From Desulfovibrio sp. (GTDB lineage Bacteria; Desulfobacterota; Desulfovibrionia; Desulfovibrionales; Desulfovibrionaceae), in the NCBI RefSeq assembly GCF_014803725.1, contig NZ_JAAVBE010000028.1, positions 24,571-80,844 on the forward strand: a stretch of 56,274 nucleotides of DNA. The letters run 5' to 3'. The translations under genes were made by a program, and so were the position numbers. This document shows, piece by piece, positions 1-8,225 of this stretch; the first letter of the stretch is position 1, and each line of letters starts with the position of its first letter. Under the pieces are notes generated by a model. It was not told where the DNA came from, made no database searches, and saw only the letters and a program-made list of their open reading frames with translations.

Positions 1-48
1 CGCGAATACCTGCGCCAGCGGCGCGCCGCCAGGCGAGGCACGCCATGA
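1..48 (+). CDS. 3' end of a truncated upstream gene
   Basis: Only the last 15 codons are in the window, in a frame open from base 1 and stopping at the TGA at 46-48. The residues are very rich in Arg and Ala, which is uninformative. The stop overlaps the ATG at 45 (ATGA), so this gene is probably translationally coupled to the next one and belongs to the same cobalamin-linked operon. Function cannot be told from this fragment. Confidence 0.55.
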   Translation, partial: REYLRQRRAARRGTP

Positions 49-281
49 ACTATCTCATCATGGAGGATTTTTCCGGCCAGCCCGTGCCCTTCATCTTTCC
101 GCGCCGCGTGGACCACGCCGACATGCGCGACCAGCTCCCTTACGGGCAGGCGCTTTCCTGCGGCACCGTGGAGCTCGGCCCGGCAGGTTTCGTCTGTTCC
201 GGCGGCAACGCCGAGCTGGGGCTCAGGGCGCGGCCCGCGGCAGACGCGGCCGTCATTACAGAAGCTCTGCGGACGCGATGA
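45..281 (+). CDS. Small conserved-looking hypothetical protein (78 aa)
   Basis: A 78-residue soluble protein with no signal peptide or membrane segment and no motif I recognise. It is joined by four-base ATGA overlaps both to the gene before it and to cobB after it, which is the best evidence that it is real. The context suggests an accessory role in corrinoid biosynthesis or an operon passenger, but nothing in the sequence shows an activity. Confidence 0.6.
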   Translation: MNYLIMEDFSGQPVPFIFPRRVDHADMRDQLPYGQALSCGTVELGPAGFVCSGGNAELGLRARPAADAAVITEALRTR

Positions 282-1822
282 AGGGCGCCTTGCCGCCCGG
301 CCTGCTCATGGCCGGCACGGCCAGCGGCGCCGGCAAGACCGTGGCGGCGCTGGGCCTCATCCGCGCCCTGCGCAGGCTTGGCCTTGAGGTAGCCGCCGCC
401 AAGACCGGGCCGGACTTTATCGACACAGCCTTTCTCGCCCAGGCGAGCGGCGGTGCGGCGGCCAATCTCGATGTCTGGATGTGCCGCGCGGGCGCCAAGG
501 CACGCCGGCGCGGCGTGCCGGCCGGCCTTGCGCGGCTGCGGCGCCGGCTTTTGTCGCCGGTAGCGGGGAGCAAGCCCGACGTCTGGGTGGTCGAGGGCGC
601 CATGGGCCTCTATGACGGGGGCCCGGACGGCGCGGGCGGGGCCGCGCAGCTTGCCAAGGCGCTCGACCTCCCGGTGCTGCTCGTGCTCAATGTGCGCGGC
701 ATGGGGCAGTCGGTGGCCGCGCTCGCCGAGGGCTTTTTGCGCCACAAGCTCCGCGGAGGAAGGCCGCGCTTTCTGGGCCTCATATGCACCCAGTCCGGCG
801 GCGCGGCCCATGAAAAGCTGCTGCACGAGGCGCTGGCCCCGGTGCTTGCGCGGGAAAAGCTGCCCCTGTTCGGCTTCCTGCCCCGGGCCGGGGCGCCGAA
901 GCTCGCGTCCCGGCATCTGGGCCTCGTGGAGGCCCGGGAAGCGCTTGAGGGGCGTGACCTGGACGGCATCGGCCGCTGGTTCGCCGGCCATTGCGACGTG
1001 GCGGCCATCCTGCGGGCGCTCGACGTTCCTCAGCCGCAGCCAGCGGCAGCACCCACCTCCTCGCCCCGAGACTCCGGCTCTACCGCCTTCTTCCCTTTCC
1101 GGCGCCGGGCCGGCCGCACTATCGGGCGCCCGCGCATCGGCATCGCGCGGGACGCGGCCTTCAGCTTCTGTTATGCCGACCTCCCGGCTCTGCTGGCCGG
1201 GCTCGGCGCGGAGCCGGTGTTCTTTTCCCCGCTGGCGGACGCCGCGCCGCCCGAGGGCTGCGCGGGCCTCTACTTTCCCGGCGGTTATCCCGAGCTGCAC
1301 GCCGAAGCGCTTGCGGCGAATACCGCCATGGTCGCGGCCCTGCGCGAGTTCGCCGGCCGCGGCCTCCCCGTCTATGGCGAATGCGGCGGTTATATCTATC
1401 TCATGCGCGAGGTGCAGGTGGGGGGCGCGCGCCACGCGCTTGCCGGGCTTTTGCCGCTCACCTGCCATCTGGGCGACCGGCTGGCGGCGCTCGGCTACCG
1501 CGAAGCCGAGCCGCTGCCCGGCTGGTTGCCGGCACGCCCCGAAAGCGAAAAGTCCCCGCTCGTCGTGCGCGGCCATGAATTCCACTATGCGCGCCTGAAC
1601 CACGCGGAGCTGCCCCCGGATTGCGTGCCGCTCTGGCGCGTGAGCGACGCCGCCGGCGAGCCGCGCGGGCTTGAGGGCTGCCGCCTCGGGCGCGTGGCCG
1701 GCTCGTGGCTGCATCTTTATCCCGAGGGCAGCCGCCGCTTCTGGAAAGCATGGCTTGAGCTCACGCGCGCAGCCGAACGCCCCGACACAAAGCCCCAGCC
1801 CCCGGAGTTGCCATGCCCGTGA
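278..1822 (+). CDS. cbiA: Cobyrinate a,c-diamide synthase (CbiA/CobB family)
   Basis: ATP- and glutamine-dependent amidation of the a and c side chains of (hydrogeno)cobyrinate in cobalamin synthesis. The N-terminal dethiobiotin-synthetase-like ATPase domain carries the P-loop GTASGAGKT (about residues 13-21), AKTGPDFID and EGAMGLYDG (about 106-114). The C-terminal class I glutamine amidotransferase domain has PGGYPELHAE, the nucleophile Cys in YGECGGY (about 369) and RGHEFHY (about 431). At 514 aa it is somewhat longer than usual; a low-complexity linker around residues 250-280 joins the two domains. It overlaps the upstream gene by 4 bases and cbiC by 10, so it is translated as part of a tight operon. 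CobB (aerobic) and CbiA (anaerobic) cannot be separated by sequence alone; a sulfate reducer would use the anaerobic route. Confidence 0.95.
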   Translation: MKGALPPGLLMAGTASGAGKTVAALGLIRALRRLGLEVAAAKTGPDFIDTAFLAQASGGAAANLDVWMCRAGAKARRRGVPAGLARLRRRLLSPVAGSKPDVWVVEGAMGLYDGGPDGAGGAAQLAKALDLPVLLVLNVRGMGQSVAALAEGFLRHKLRGGRPRFLGLICTQSGGAAHEKLLHEALAPVLAREKLPLFGFLPRAGAPKLASRHLGLVEAREALEGRDLDGIGRWFAGHCDVAAILRALDVPQPQPAAAPTSSPRDSGSTAFFPFRRRAGRTIGRPRIGIARDAAFSFCYADLPALLAGLGAEPVFFSPLADAAPPEGCAGLYFPGGYPELHAEALAANTAMVAALREFAGRGLPVYGECGGYIYLMREVQVGGARHALAGLLPLTCHLGDRLAALGYREAEPLPGWLPARPESEKSPLVVRGHEFHYARLNHAELPPDCVPLWRVSDAAGEPRGLEGCRLGRVAGSWLHLYPEGSRRFWKAWLELTRAAERPDTKPQPPELPCP

Positions 1823-2466
1823 TGCTCGACCCCGCCGCCACGCCCGAGGCCATCGAGGCCCGCTCCTTCGCCATCATCGACGCCGAGCTCCCCGAGCCGC
1901 GCCCCTTTGCCGGGCCGCTCTGGGAGGTGGCGCGCCGCTGCATCCACGCCCTCGGGGATACGGCCATCCTGCCCGAGCTGCGCCTCAGCGAGCACGCCCT
2001 TGAACGCGGCGTTTCGGCCCTGCGCGCCGGAAAGCCCGTGTTCACGGACACGCGCATGGCGGCCGCCGGGCTGCCGGCGCGGCGCATGGAGCGCCTCGGC
2101 GTCGAGGTAGTGCCGCTCATGGGCCTTGACGGCGTGGGCGTGGCCGCCCGCGCGCGGGGCGTCACGCGGGCGGCCGCGGGCATCCGCATGATTGCCGACC
2201 GCCTCGCCGGCGCCGTCGTGCTCATCGGGAACGCGCCCACGGCGCTCCTGGCATTGCTGGAAGAACTGGAGGGACGGCCCCCGGAGGCCGGGCCGGCGCT
2301 CATCGTGGGCATGCCCGTGGGCTTTGTGAACGCCGCGCAATCCAAGGAACTGCTCGCCCAAAGCCCCTGGCCGCACTTCACCCTTTTGGGACGCAAGGGC
2401 GGTTCGGCCGTGGCCGCGGCCTCTGTCAACGCGCTGGCCGAGCTGGCGCTGCGGGAGGGGGAATAA
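1813..2466 (+). CDS. cbiC: Precorrin-8X / cobalt-precorrin-8 methylmutase
   Basis: Moves the methyl group from C-11 to C-12 to give (hydrogeno/cobyrinic) acid, the step immediately before the a,c-diamide synthase encoded just upstream. Family motifs are all visible: the catalytic His in CIHALGD (about residue 45), FTDTRMAAAG, IGNAPTALLAL, GMPVGFVNAAQSK and GRKGGSAVAAASVNAL. The 217-aa length is normal. The start ATG lies inside the end of cbiA (10-base overlap), so translational coupling is likely. It is the last gene of the cobalamin operon here; about 140 bases separate it from truB. Confidence 0.95.
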   Translation: MPVMLDPAATPEAIEARSFAIIDAELPEPRPFAGPLWEVARRCIHALGDTAILPELRLSEHALERGVSALRAGKPVFTDTRMAAAGLPARRMERLGVEVVPLMGLDGVGVAARARGVTRAAAGIRMIADRLAGAVVLIGNAPTALLALLEELEGRPPEAGPALIVGMPVGFVNAAQSKELLAQSPWPHFTLLGRKGGSAVAAASVNALAELALREGE

Positions 2467-2534
2467 GCGACACGCGCCTCCCCTCCGCTTCCCGTTGCCA
2501 AAAGCGGGCAAAACGGGCATTTTCCAAGAAAACT

Positions 2535-2563
2535 TTGACTTTCCGCGCGGGCCGGTTTATGAG
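2535..2563 (+). promoter_or_regulatory. Candidate sigma70-type promoter for truB
   Basis: TTGACT at 2535-2540 and TATGAG at 2558-2563 are separated by 17 bases, a good vegetative spacing. They lie 45-73 bases before the truB start, in the only spacer between the cobalamin genes and truB. Match by eye only. Confidence 0.4.
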
Positions 2564-2607
2564 CGACAGTTGCTCCCGCATGGGAGCCGCCACAGGCCGG
2601 AAACAGC

Positions 2608-3546
2608 ATGACGGAACAGCGCGCCCATCCACCCACGCCCTTGCCGCAACTGGACGGCGTGCTGGTGCTGGACAAGCCCACCGGGCCCACGTCGGCCCGC
2701 TGCGTGGCCGCGCTCAAGCGCCTGGGGCAGAAAAAGATCGGCCATGCGGGCACGCTGGACCCGCTGGCTTCGGGCGTTTTGCTCATCCTGCTCGGGCAGG
2801 CGACCAAGCTCTCGTCCTTCCTCATGGAGGGCGGCGGCAAGGTCTACCGGGGTTGCTTGCGCCTGGGGCAGACCACGGACACCTGGGACAGCCAGGGCGA
2901 AGTCATGGCCGAGGCGCCGTGGCAGCATGTGGCCCCCGAGGATGTGGCGCGGGACATCGCCTCGTGGACGGCCCTCACCGAGCAGCCCGTGCCGCCCTAT
3001 TCGGCGGCCAAGCACGAGGGGCAGCCCCTCTACCGGCTGGCGCGCCGGGGCAGGACGGCCCCGGCCAAGACCAAGGCCGTGAAAATTTCACAGGCGGCGG
3101 CGCTCGAGGTGAGCCTGCCGTTTGTGCGCTTCCGGGTCGCGTGCGGCTCCGGCACCTATGTTCGCTCCCTGGCCCACAGCTTGGGGATGCGCTTGGGCTG
3201 CGGGGCCGTGCTGACGGAACTGACCCGGGAGTACAGCCACCCCTTCGGGCTCGGCGAAGCCACGGGGCTCGACGCCCTTGTGGCCGACCCGGCCCTTTTG
3301 GCGGCGCGGGTGCGGCCCCTGGCTGACGCGCTTCCCGCGTGGCCCCGGCTTCTGCTCACGCGGGAGCAGGAACGCCGCGTGCGCAACGGCATGGCGCTCC
3401 CCGTGAGCGCCGTGGACAGCGGCGATGCCGCCCGCGACGCGGGCCACGCCCTGCTCTGCGCGGCGGACGGAACGGCGCTGGCGCTCGCGCGGCGCGAAAT
3501 GACGCCGCTGGGGGATGCGTGGGCCGTCGCAAGGGGCCTGTGGTAG
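2608..3546 (+). CDS. truB: tRNA pseudouridine(55) synthase TruB
   Basis: Converts U55 of the tRNA T-loop to pseudouridine. The N-terminal block [11 protein letters not shown] and the [17 protein letters not shown] segment with catalytic Asp at about residue 51 identify the TruB family; [18 protein letters not shown] is the second conserved block. The last third (about 240-312) looks like a short PUA-type C-terminal domain. Length 312 aa is normal. The truB-rpsO-pnp order is the widely conserved RNA-metabolism cluster. Confidence 0.96.
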   Translation: MTEQRAHPPTPLPQLDGVLVLDKPTGPTSARCVAALKRLGQKKIGHAGTLDPLASGVLLILLGQATKLSSFLMEGGGKVYRGCLRLGQTTDTWDSQGEVMAEAPWQHVAPEDVARDIASWTALTEQPVPPYSAAKHEGQPLYRLARRGRTAPAKTKAVKISQAAALEVSLPFVRFRVACGSGTYVRSLAHSLGMRLGCGAVLTELTREYSHPFGLGEATGLDALVADPALLAARVRPLADALPAWPRLLLTREQERRVRNGMALPVSAVDSGDAARDAGHALLCAADGTALALARREMTPLGDAWAVARGLW

Positions 3547-3640
3547 GGCCGCGTGGCCCGGGAGGCCGTGGGCTCTACCGGGGCGCAGGGCAGGTTTTGG
3601 GGGTGGCGCATCATCAACCCTTCCTGAAAGGAGAATCGCT

Positions 3641-3910
3641 GTGGTCATGGATGCCGAACAGAAAAAGGCTGTCATTGACGCCCACGCCAAGCACGAGGGC
3701 GACACCGGCTCCCCGGAGGTGCAGGTGGCCCTGCTCACCGCGCGCATCGAGGGCCTGACCGGGCACTTCAAGGTGCACAAGAAGGACTTTCACTCGCGCA
3801 CGGGCCTGCTCAAGCTGGTGGGCCACCGCCGCAAGATCCTCAATTATCTGAAAAAGAAGGATATCCAGCGCTACCGCGCGCTCATCGAAAAACTGGGCTT
3901 GCGCAAGTAG
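3641..3910 (+). CDS. rpsO: 30S ribosomal protein S15
   Basis: S15 binds 16S rRNA in the platform of the small subunit. The sequence has the family blocks [29 protein letters not shown] and [13 protein letters not shown] place the start at the GTG at 3641: AGGAG lies about 8 bases upstream and this gives 89 aa, the standard S15 length; the ATG at 3647 would be too far from the ribosome site. The gene sits between truB and pnp, as in many bacteria. Confidence 0.95.
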   Translation: MVMDAEQKKAVIDAHAKHEGDTGSPEVQVALLTARIEGLTGHFKVHKKDFHSRTGLLKLVGHRRKILNYLKKKDIQRYRALIEKLGLRK

Positions 3911-3935
3911 GCTTTCGTTTTTATCATGAAGGACT

Positions 3936-3966
3936 GCCAAGGGGGGGCGCAAGGCTCCCCCTTGGC
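3936..3966 (+). promoter_or_regulatory. Stem-loop in the rpsO-pnp spacer
   Basis: A perfect 10-bp stem (GCCAAGGGGG at 3936-3945, CCCCCTTGGC at 3957-3966) with an 11-base loop, but no following T-run. A second small stem (GCCCC/GGGGC) is at 4054-4067. In E. coli the pnp leader is a stem cleaved by RNase III and used for PNPase autoregulation; a similar role is inferred from position only. Confidence 0.5.
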
Positions 3967-4174
3967 GTATCAAACCGGCCCCGCTTGCGTGAGGCCGGGC
4001 TTCCGCTTTTCCCGCCCGGAAGAGGCGCCCGCGGGCGCATTGGCGGGGATGACGCCCCTGATGGGGCATAAACGCAGAAGGGGGGTCCGGGAAAATCAGG
4101 CAGGGCGCGGCCGGCCACGCGCACCCGCACGGCTGCCCGCTTTTCCCGGAATCCCCTTCACCCATGAGGAATGT

Positions 4175-6412
4175 ATGGCACAGGATATTTTTGAGCCCAC
4201 CCGGGTCACGGCCGAGGTGGGCGGCAAGGAAGTCATCCTTGAATGCGGGCGCCTCGCCAACCAGGCGGACGGCGCGGTGTGGGTGCAGTGCGGCGGCACG
4301 GTGGTGCTCGTCACCGTGTGTTCGCAGCCCCTCGAGTTCGACAAGGGCTTCTTCCCGCTGACCGTGGAATATTCGGAAAAAATGTACGCCGCCGGACGCA
4401 TCCCCGGGAGCTTCTTCCGGCGCGAGATCGGCCGCCCCTCTGAGCGCGAGACACTGGTCTCCCGGCTCATCGACCGGCCCATCCGCCCGCTCTTCCCCAA
4501 GGGCCTGAACGAGGACGTGCAGGTGCTCGCCACCGTCATCTCCGCCGACCAGGAGAACGATTCCGACGTGCTCGCCATCACCGGCGCCTCGGCGGCGCTC
4601 ATGGTCTCGCGGCTGCCCTTCGCCGGGCCCGTGGCGGGCGGGCGCATCGGGCGCATCAACGGCCGCTTCGTGCTCAACCCCACCATTTCGGAGCAGGCGC
4701 AAAGCGACATCAATCTCGTGTTCGCGGCCTCGCGCGACGCGCTGACCATGGTGGAGGGCGAGGCGCACTTCGTGCCCGAGGACGACATCATCGAGGCCCT
4801 GGAATGGGGCCGCAAGGAGATCCAGCCGCTCATCGACGCCCAGTACAGGCTCGCCGAGCTCTGCGGCAAGCCCAAGATGGACTTCACCCCGCACGAGGAC
4901 GACCCCAGGCTCCTCGCGCGCGTGGAGGAGCTGGCGCTTGCCGCCGGCCTCGACGCTGCCCTGCGCGTGCCCGAGAAGCTGGCCCGCAAGGAGGCGCGCA
5001 AGGCCGTCAAGACCGCCGTGCTCACGGCGCTCACCGACGACCCGGCCTGGGCGGAAAACGAGGCCGCGCTCAAGGCCGTGCCCGACATGCTGTGCGACCT
5101 TGAAAAGCGCCTCGTGCGCGGGCGCATCGTCAGGGAGGGCACGCGCATCGACGGCCGCGACGTGAAAAGCGTGCGCCCCATCCAGATCCAGACAGGCGTG
5201 CTCCCCCGCGCCCACGGCTCGGCGCTGTTCCGGCGCGGCGAGACCAAGTCCATGGTCGTGACCACGCTCGGCTCCTCCACGGACGAGCAGCGCATGGACT
5301 CGCTCACCGGCGACGTGACCAAGCGCTTCATGCTGCACTACAATTTCCCGCCCTATTGCGTGGGCGAGGTCAAGCCCGTGCGCCTCTCGCGCCGCGAAAT
5401 CGGCCACGGCGCCCTTGCCGAGCGCTCTCTTAGGCCCATCCTGCCCCCGGATACGGACTTCCCCTTCACCCTGCGCGTGGTGGCCGAGACCATGGAGTCC
5501 AACGGCTCCTCCTCCATGGCGGCGGTGTGCGGCGGGTCACTGGCGCTCATGGACGCGGGCGTGCCCGTATCCGCGCCGGTGGCGGGCGTTGCCATGGGCC
5601 TCATCAAGGAAGGGGACCGCTTCATCGTGCTCACCGACATCTTGGGCGACGAGGACGCGCTCGGCGACATGGACTTCAAGATCGCGGGCACGGCCGAGGG
5701 CGTGACCGGCGTGCAGATGGACATCAAGATCACCGGCCTCACCACGGACATCATGCGCGCGGCCATGCGCCAGGCCCGCGAGGGGCGGCTGCACATCCTG
5801 GGCGAGATGGCCAAGGCCATCGCCGAGCCGCGCAAGGAGCTTTCGCGCTATGCGCCGCAGCACGCCGAGATCTTCGTCAACCCGGACATCATCCGGCTGA
5901 TCATCGGCCCCGGCGGCAAGAACATCAAGGCCATCACCACGGCCACGGGCGCCTCGGTGGACATCGAGGACTCGGGCCGCGTCTCCATCTTCGCGCCCAC
6001 GGCCGAAGCGCTGGAAAAGGCGCGGGAGATGGTCTCCTACTATGACCAGCGCCCGGACCTCGGCAAGAACTACCTCGCCAAGGTGCGCAAGGTCATGGAC
6101 ATCGGCGCCATCGTGGAGGTGCTGCCCAATGTGGAGGCGCTCGTCCACGTGTCGCAGCTCGATATCGGCCGGGTGGAGCAGCCGGGCGACGTGGCCCGCA
6201 TCGGCGAGGACATGCTCGTCAAGGTCATCGAGATCAATGGCGACCGCATCCGCGCCAGCCGCAAGGCCGTGCTCCTCGAGGAGCAGGGCCATCCCTGGAA
6301 CCCGGAGGAGACCGCCCGGCCCCCGCGCCGCGAAGGCGGCGACCGCAACCGCGGCCCGCGCCACGGCGGCGACCGGGGCGGTGATCGCGGCCCGCGCCGG
6401 CAGGGCTCGTAA
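4175..6412 (+). CDS. pnp: Polyribonucleotide nucleotidyltransferase (PNPase)
   Basis: Phosphorolytic 3'-5' exoribonuclease of the RNA degradosome. It has two RNase PH-like domains (first about 10-140, second about 315-540), including RPIRPLFPKG, the active-site block DMDFKIAGTAEG (about 498) and QMDIKITGLT, then a KH domain (IIGPGGKNIKAI, about 575) and an S1 domain (about 630-700). The last about 35 residues form an Arg/Gly/Asp-rich tail likely to contact RNA. I start at the ATG at 4175 because GAGGA lies just upstream and the protein then begins at the usual PNPase N-terminus; the frame is open further upstream but that stretch is not PNPase-like. Length 745 aa. Confidence 0.96.
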   Translation: MAQDIFEPTRVTAEVGGKEVILECGRLANQADGAVWVQCGGTVVLVTVCSQPLEFDKGFFPLTVEYSEKMYAAGRIPGSFFRREIGRPSERETLVSRLIDRPIRPLFPKGLNEDVQVLATVISADQENDSDVLAITGASAALMVSRLPFAGPVAGGRIGRINGRFVLNPTISEQAQSDINLVFAASRDALTMVEGEAHFVPEDDIIEALEWGRKEIQPLIDAQYRLAELCGKPKMDFTPHEDDPRLLARVEELALAAGLDAALRVPEKLARKEARKAVKTAVLTALTDDPAWAENEAALKAVPDMLCDLEKRLVRGRIVREGTRIDGRDVKSVRPIQIQTGVLPRAHGSALFRRGETKSMVVTTLGSSTDEQRMDSLTGDVTKRFMLHYNFPPYCVGEVKPVRLSRREIGHGALAERSLRPILPPDTDFPFTLRVVAETMESNGSSSMAAVCGGSLALMDAGVPVSAPVAGVAMGLIKEGDRFIVLTDILGDEDALGDMDFKIAGTAEGVTGVQMDIKITGLTTDIMRAAMRQAREGRLHILGEMAKAIAEPRKELSRYAPQHAEIFVNPDIIRLIIGPGGKNIKAITTATGASVDIEDSGRVSIFAPTAEALEKAREMVSYYDQRPDLGKNYLAKVRKVMDIGAIVEVLPNVEALVHVSQLDIGRVEQPGDVARIGEDMLVKVIEINGDRIRASRKAVLLEEQGHPWNPEETARPPRREGGDRNRGPRHGGDRGGDRGPRRQGS

Positions 6413-6533
6413 ATAGCGTTTGCATAAGAGCCCGTGCCCGCGGCCGATGCGAGCCCAGCCGCGGGGCCGGGCAGTTAAGGCGAGCGCACAGCGCCGCCCG
6501 CGCTAGCCAGCCGAAGGCCGCCCTGATAGGGCG

Positions 6534-6648
6534 TTTGCGTTGCAGGCGAAGCCTGCTTACGCAAATGGACAGCAAAGCTAGTGAGCGGAAAAATTCACTT
6601 TTTCCGCGAAACGCCGGCTCGTAAGGTTGAAACGCGCAGCGTTTCAAC
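6534..6648. repeat. Three consecutive inverted repeats in an intergenic spacer
   Basis: The 259-base gap between pnp and the next gene holds three near-perfect hairpins: TTTGCGT-T-GCAGGC / GCCTGC-TT-ACGCAAA (6534-6565), GCGGAAAAA / TTTTTCCGC with a 5-base loop (6585-6607), and GTTGAAACGC / GCGTTTCAAC with a 3-base loop (6626-6648). None is followed by a clear T-run. The last lies just before the ribosome site of the next gene. They could be RNA processing or stability elements or a dispersed repeat family. Confidence 0.7.
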
Positions 6649-6671
6649 TCATCCTTCTAAAAGGACACGGC

Positions 6672-7673
6672 ATGTTCGGAAAAAAGAAAAAGGCCAAGGC
6701 CGCCCCGGCGGAAGACGCGACGCAGCAAAAGGAAGCGGGCGCTCCTGAACAGAAGGCTCCGCGCCCCGGCGCGGACCGCGTGCACGCCGAGGGCCTGGGC
6801 GACGCCTGGGTGGCGCTCACCGGGCAGAATCCGGCGGCCATCATGCCGCAGGTGGTGGCCACCGTGCTCAAGGAGGGCGGCACGCGGCCCCCGTGGCAGT
6901 GGAAGCGCGGCGGCCGCGAGCATGTGCTCATGGCCTGGCCCGAGGACCAGCCCGTGCGCGCGGCCGTGCTCGTGGCCGGCGAGGAGGGCGGCAAGCTCAG
7001 CCCGGTGACGGCCGTGCCCCTGCTGGAGGGCCTGCCCAACGACCTCGAGGTGGAGGCCGTCCAGCCCCGCGCCGAGGGCCTGGGCGCGAACGTGGCCGTG
7101 ACCATGATGGAGGGCGAGAACCCCATGTGGTTCTTCGACCCGCTCTATGGCCGCGACAAGGATGACCTCACGCCCGGCATCACGCACACCTTCTGGCTGG
7201 CCGGGCTCGCGCTCGGCATCCGCAAGGCGCTGCTCGACGAGCTCACCATCACCCAGGGCCCGCAGTACGAGGCCCACGCGGCCGCGTGGCTCGAGGAGCA
7301 TCCCGGCGCCTCGCGCCTCGACGTGCCGCCGCTCAAGATCCCCATGCAGGGCAAGCGCTGCATCATGCCCGGGCGCCGCTTCGGCGAGTATCAGGTGCGC
7401 AACGTGGTGGAGCGGGTGGAGGACTTCCGCCTGGAAAAGATGGATGTCAGGGCGCTCTACCTCAACTTCCCCTTTGAGGACCGCGCGCCGCTCAGGCTCG
7501 CGCTCTATGCGTCGAAATTCGTGCTCGGGGACTATGTGCCCGAGGAGGGCGACGAGATCGAGGCCTATGTCTGGCTCGAGGGCCGGATCATCGACCTCGA
7601 GGGCGCGCCGGCGGCCGGGGATGATGACGCGGCCCCCCGCGGGCCGGCCCCGGGCACCACGCCGCACCAGTAG
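6672..7673 (+). CDS. Hypothetical protein (333 aa), Lys-rich N-terminus
   Basis: Soluble acidic protein of unknown function. It starts at the ATG at 6672, preceded by AAGGA about 7 bases away; the frame is open further upstream but runs into the hairpin region. Residues 1-45 are a low-complexity Lys/Ala/Pro-rich segment (MFGKKKKAKAAP), followed by a mixed alpha/beta region to about residue 315 and a disordered, acidic/proline-rich end. No signal peptide or transmembrane helix is seen, and I recognise no catalytic motif. It precedes nfeD by 30 bases and may be cotranscribed with the membrane-quality genes downstream. Confidence 0.8.
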   Translation: MFGKKKKAKAAPAEDATQQKEAGAPEQKAPRPGADRVHAEGLGDAWVALTGQNPAAIMPQVVATVLKEGGTRPPWQWKRGGREHVLMAWPEDQPVRAAVLVAGEEGGKLSPVTAVPLLEGLPNDLEVEAVQPRAEGLGANVAVTMMEGENPMWFFDPLYGRDKDDLTPGITHTFWLAGLALGIRKALLDELTITQGPQYEAHAAAWLEEHPGASRLDVPPLKIPMQGKRCIMPGRRFGEYQVRNVVERVEDFRLEKMDVRALYLNFPFEDRAPLRLALYASKFVLGDYVPEEGDEIEAYVWLEGRIIDLEGAPAAGDDDAAPRGPAPGTTPHQ

Positions 7674-7703
7674 TTTCCGCAGCCATTTTCGGAGGCGCGC
7701 GCC

Positions 7704-8222
7704 ATGAGCCTGCCCCTGATCTGGTTTTTGCTGGGCCTTGCCTTTCTGGCGGTGGAGCTCGTCAATCCCACCCTGATCCTGGGCTTTTTCGGCATCGGGG
7801 CTTGGGTCACGGCCTGCGCCGCCCTGTTGGGCCTGGCGCCGGCGTGGCAGATCGTGCTCTTCATCGCGGCCTCGCTGCTCGCCCTGCGCCTGCTCAGGCG
7901 GCGCTTCCGCCATGTGTTCGGGGGCCGCGCCGAGGCCGCCACGGACCCGCACGACTATGGCGGAAGCGGGGACGCGGCGCCACCGCATCCGCTGGCCGGC
8001 CATACTGGCCGCGTGAGCAAGCCCGTCCGGCCGGACGGCCGCGGCGAGGTGCGCATCGACGGCAGCTTCTGGCGCGCCATGGCGCCCGTGTACATCCCCG
8101 AGGGGCGCGAGGTGCGCGTGCTCGGCGCCATGCCGGAGGATTCGCTCGTCTTGCGCGTGGAGCCGCTCACGCGGGATGACAGCGGCGCCCCAAGGCCACA
8201 TACGGCTCATCAAAAGGACTGA
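7704..8222 (+). CDS. NfeD-family membrane protein (short form)
   Basis: Short NfeD/YbbK-type protein: two or three closely spaced N-terminal hydrophobic helices (about residues 4-70) then a soluble C-terminal beta-barrel (OB-like) domain with TGRVSKPVRPDGRGEVRIDG and GREVRVLGAM. NfeD proteins work with SPFH/stomatin partners in membrane microdomains, and the SPFH gene follows 3 bases after this stop, which strongly supports the assignment. GGAGG lies upstream of the ATG. 172 aa. Confidence 0.88.
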   Translation: MSLPLIWFLLGLAFLAVELVNPTLILGFFGIGAWVTACAALLGLAPAWQIVLFIAASLLALRLLRRRFRHVFGGRAEAATDPHDYGGSGDAAPPHPLAGHTGRVSKPVRPDGRGEVRIDGSFWRAMAPVYIPEGREVRVLGAMPEDSLVLRVEPLTRDDSGAPRPHTAHQKD

Positions 8223-8225
8223 TGT

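Noticed and set aside
140..1714. A 524-codon minus-strand open frame opposite cbiA
   Set aside because: cbiA is certain from its catalytic motifs; the antisense frame is compositionally typical of shadow frames.
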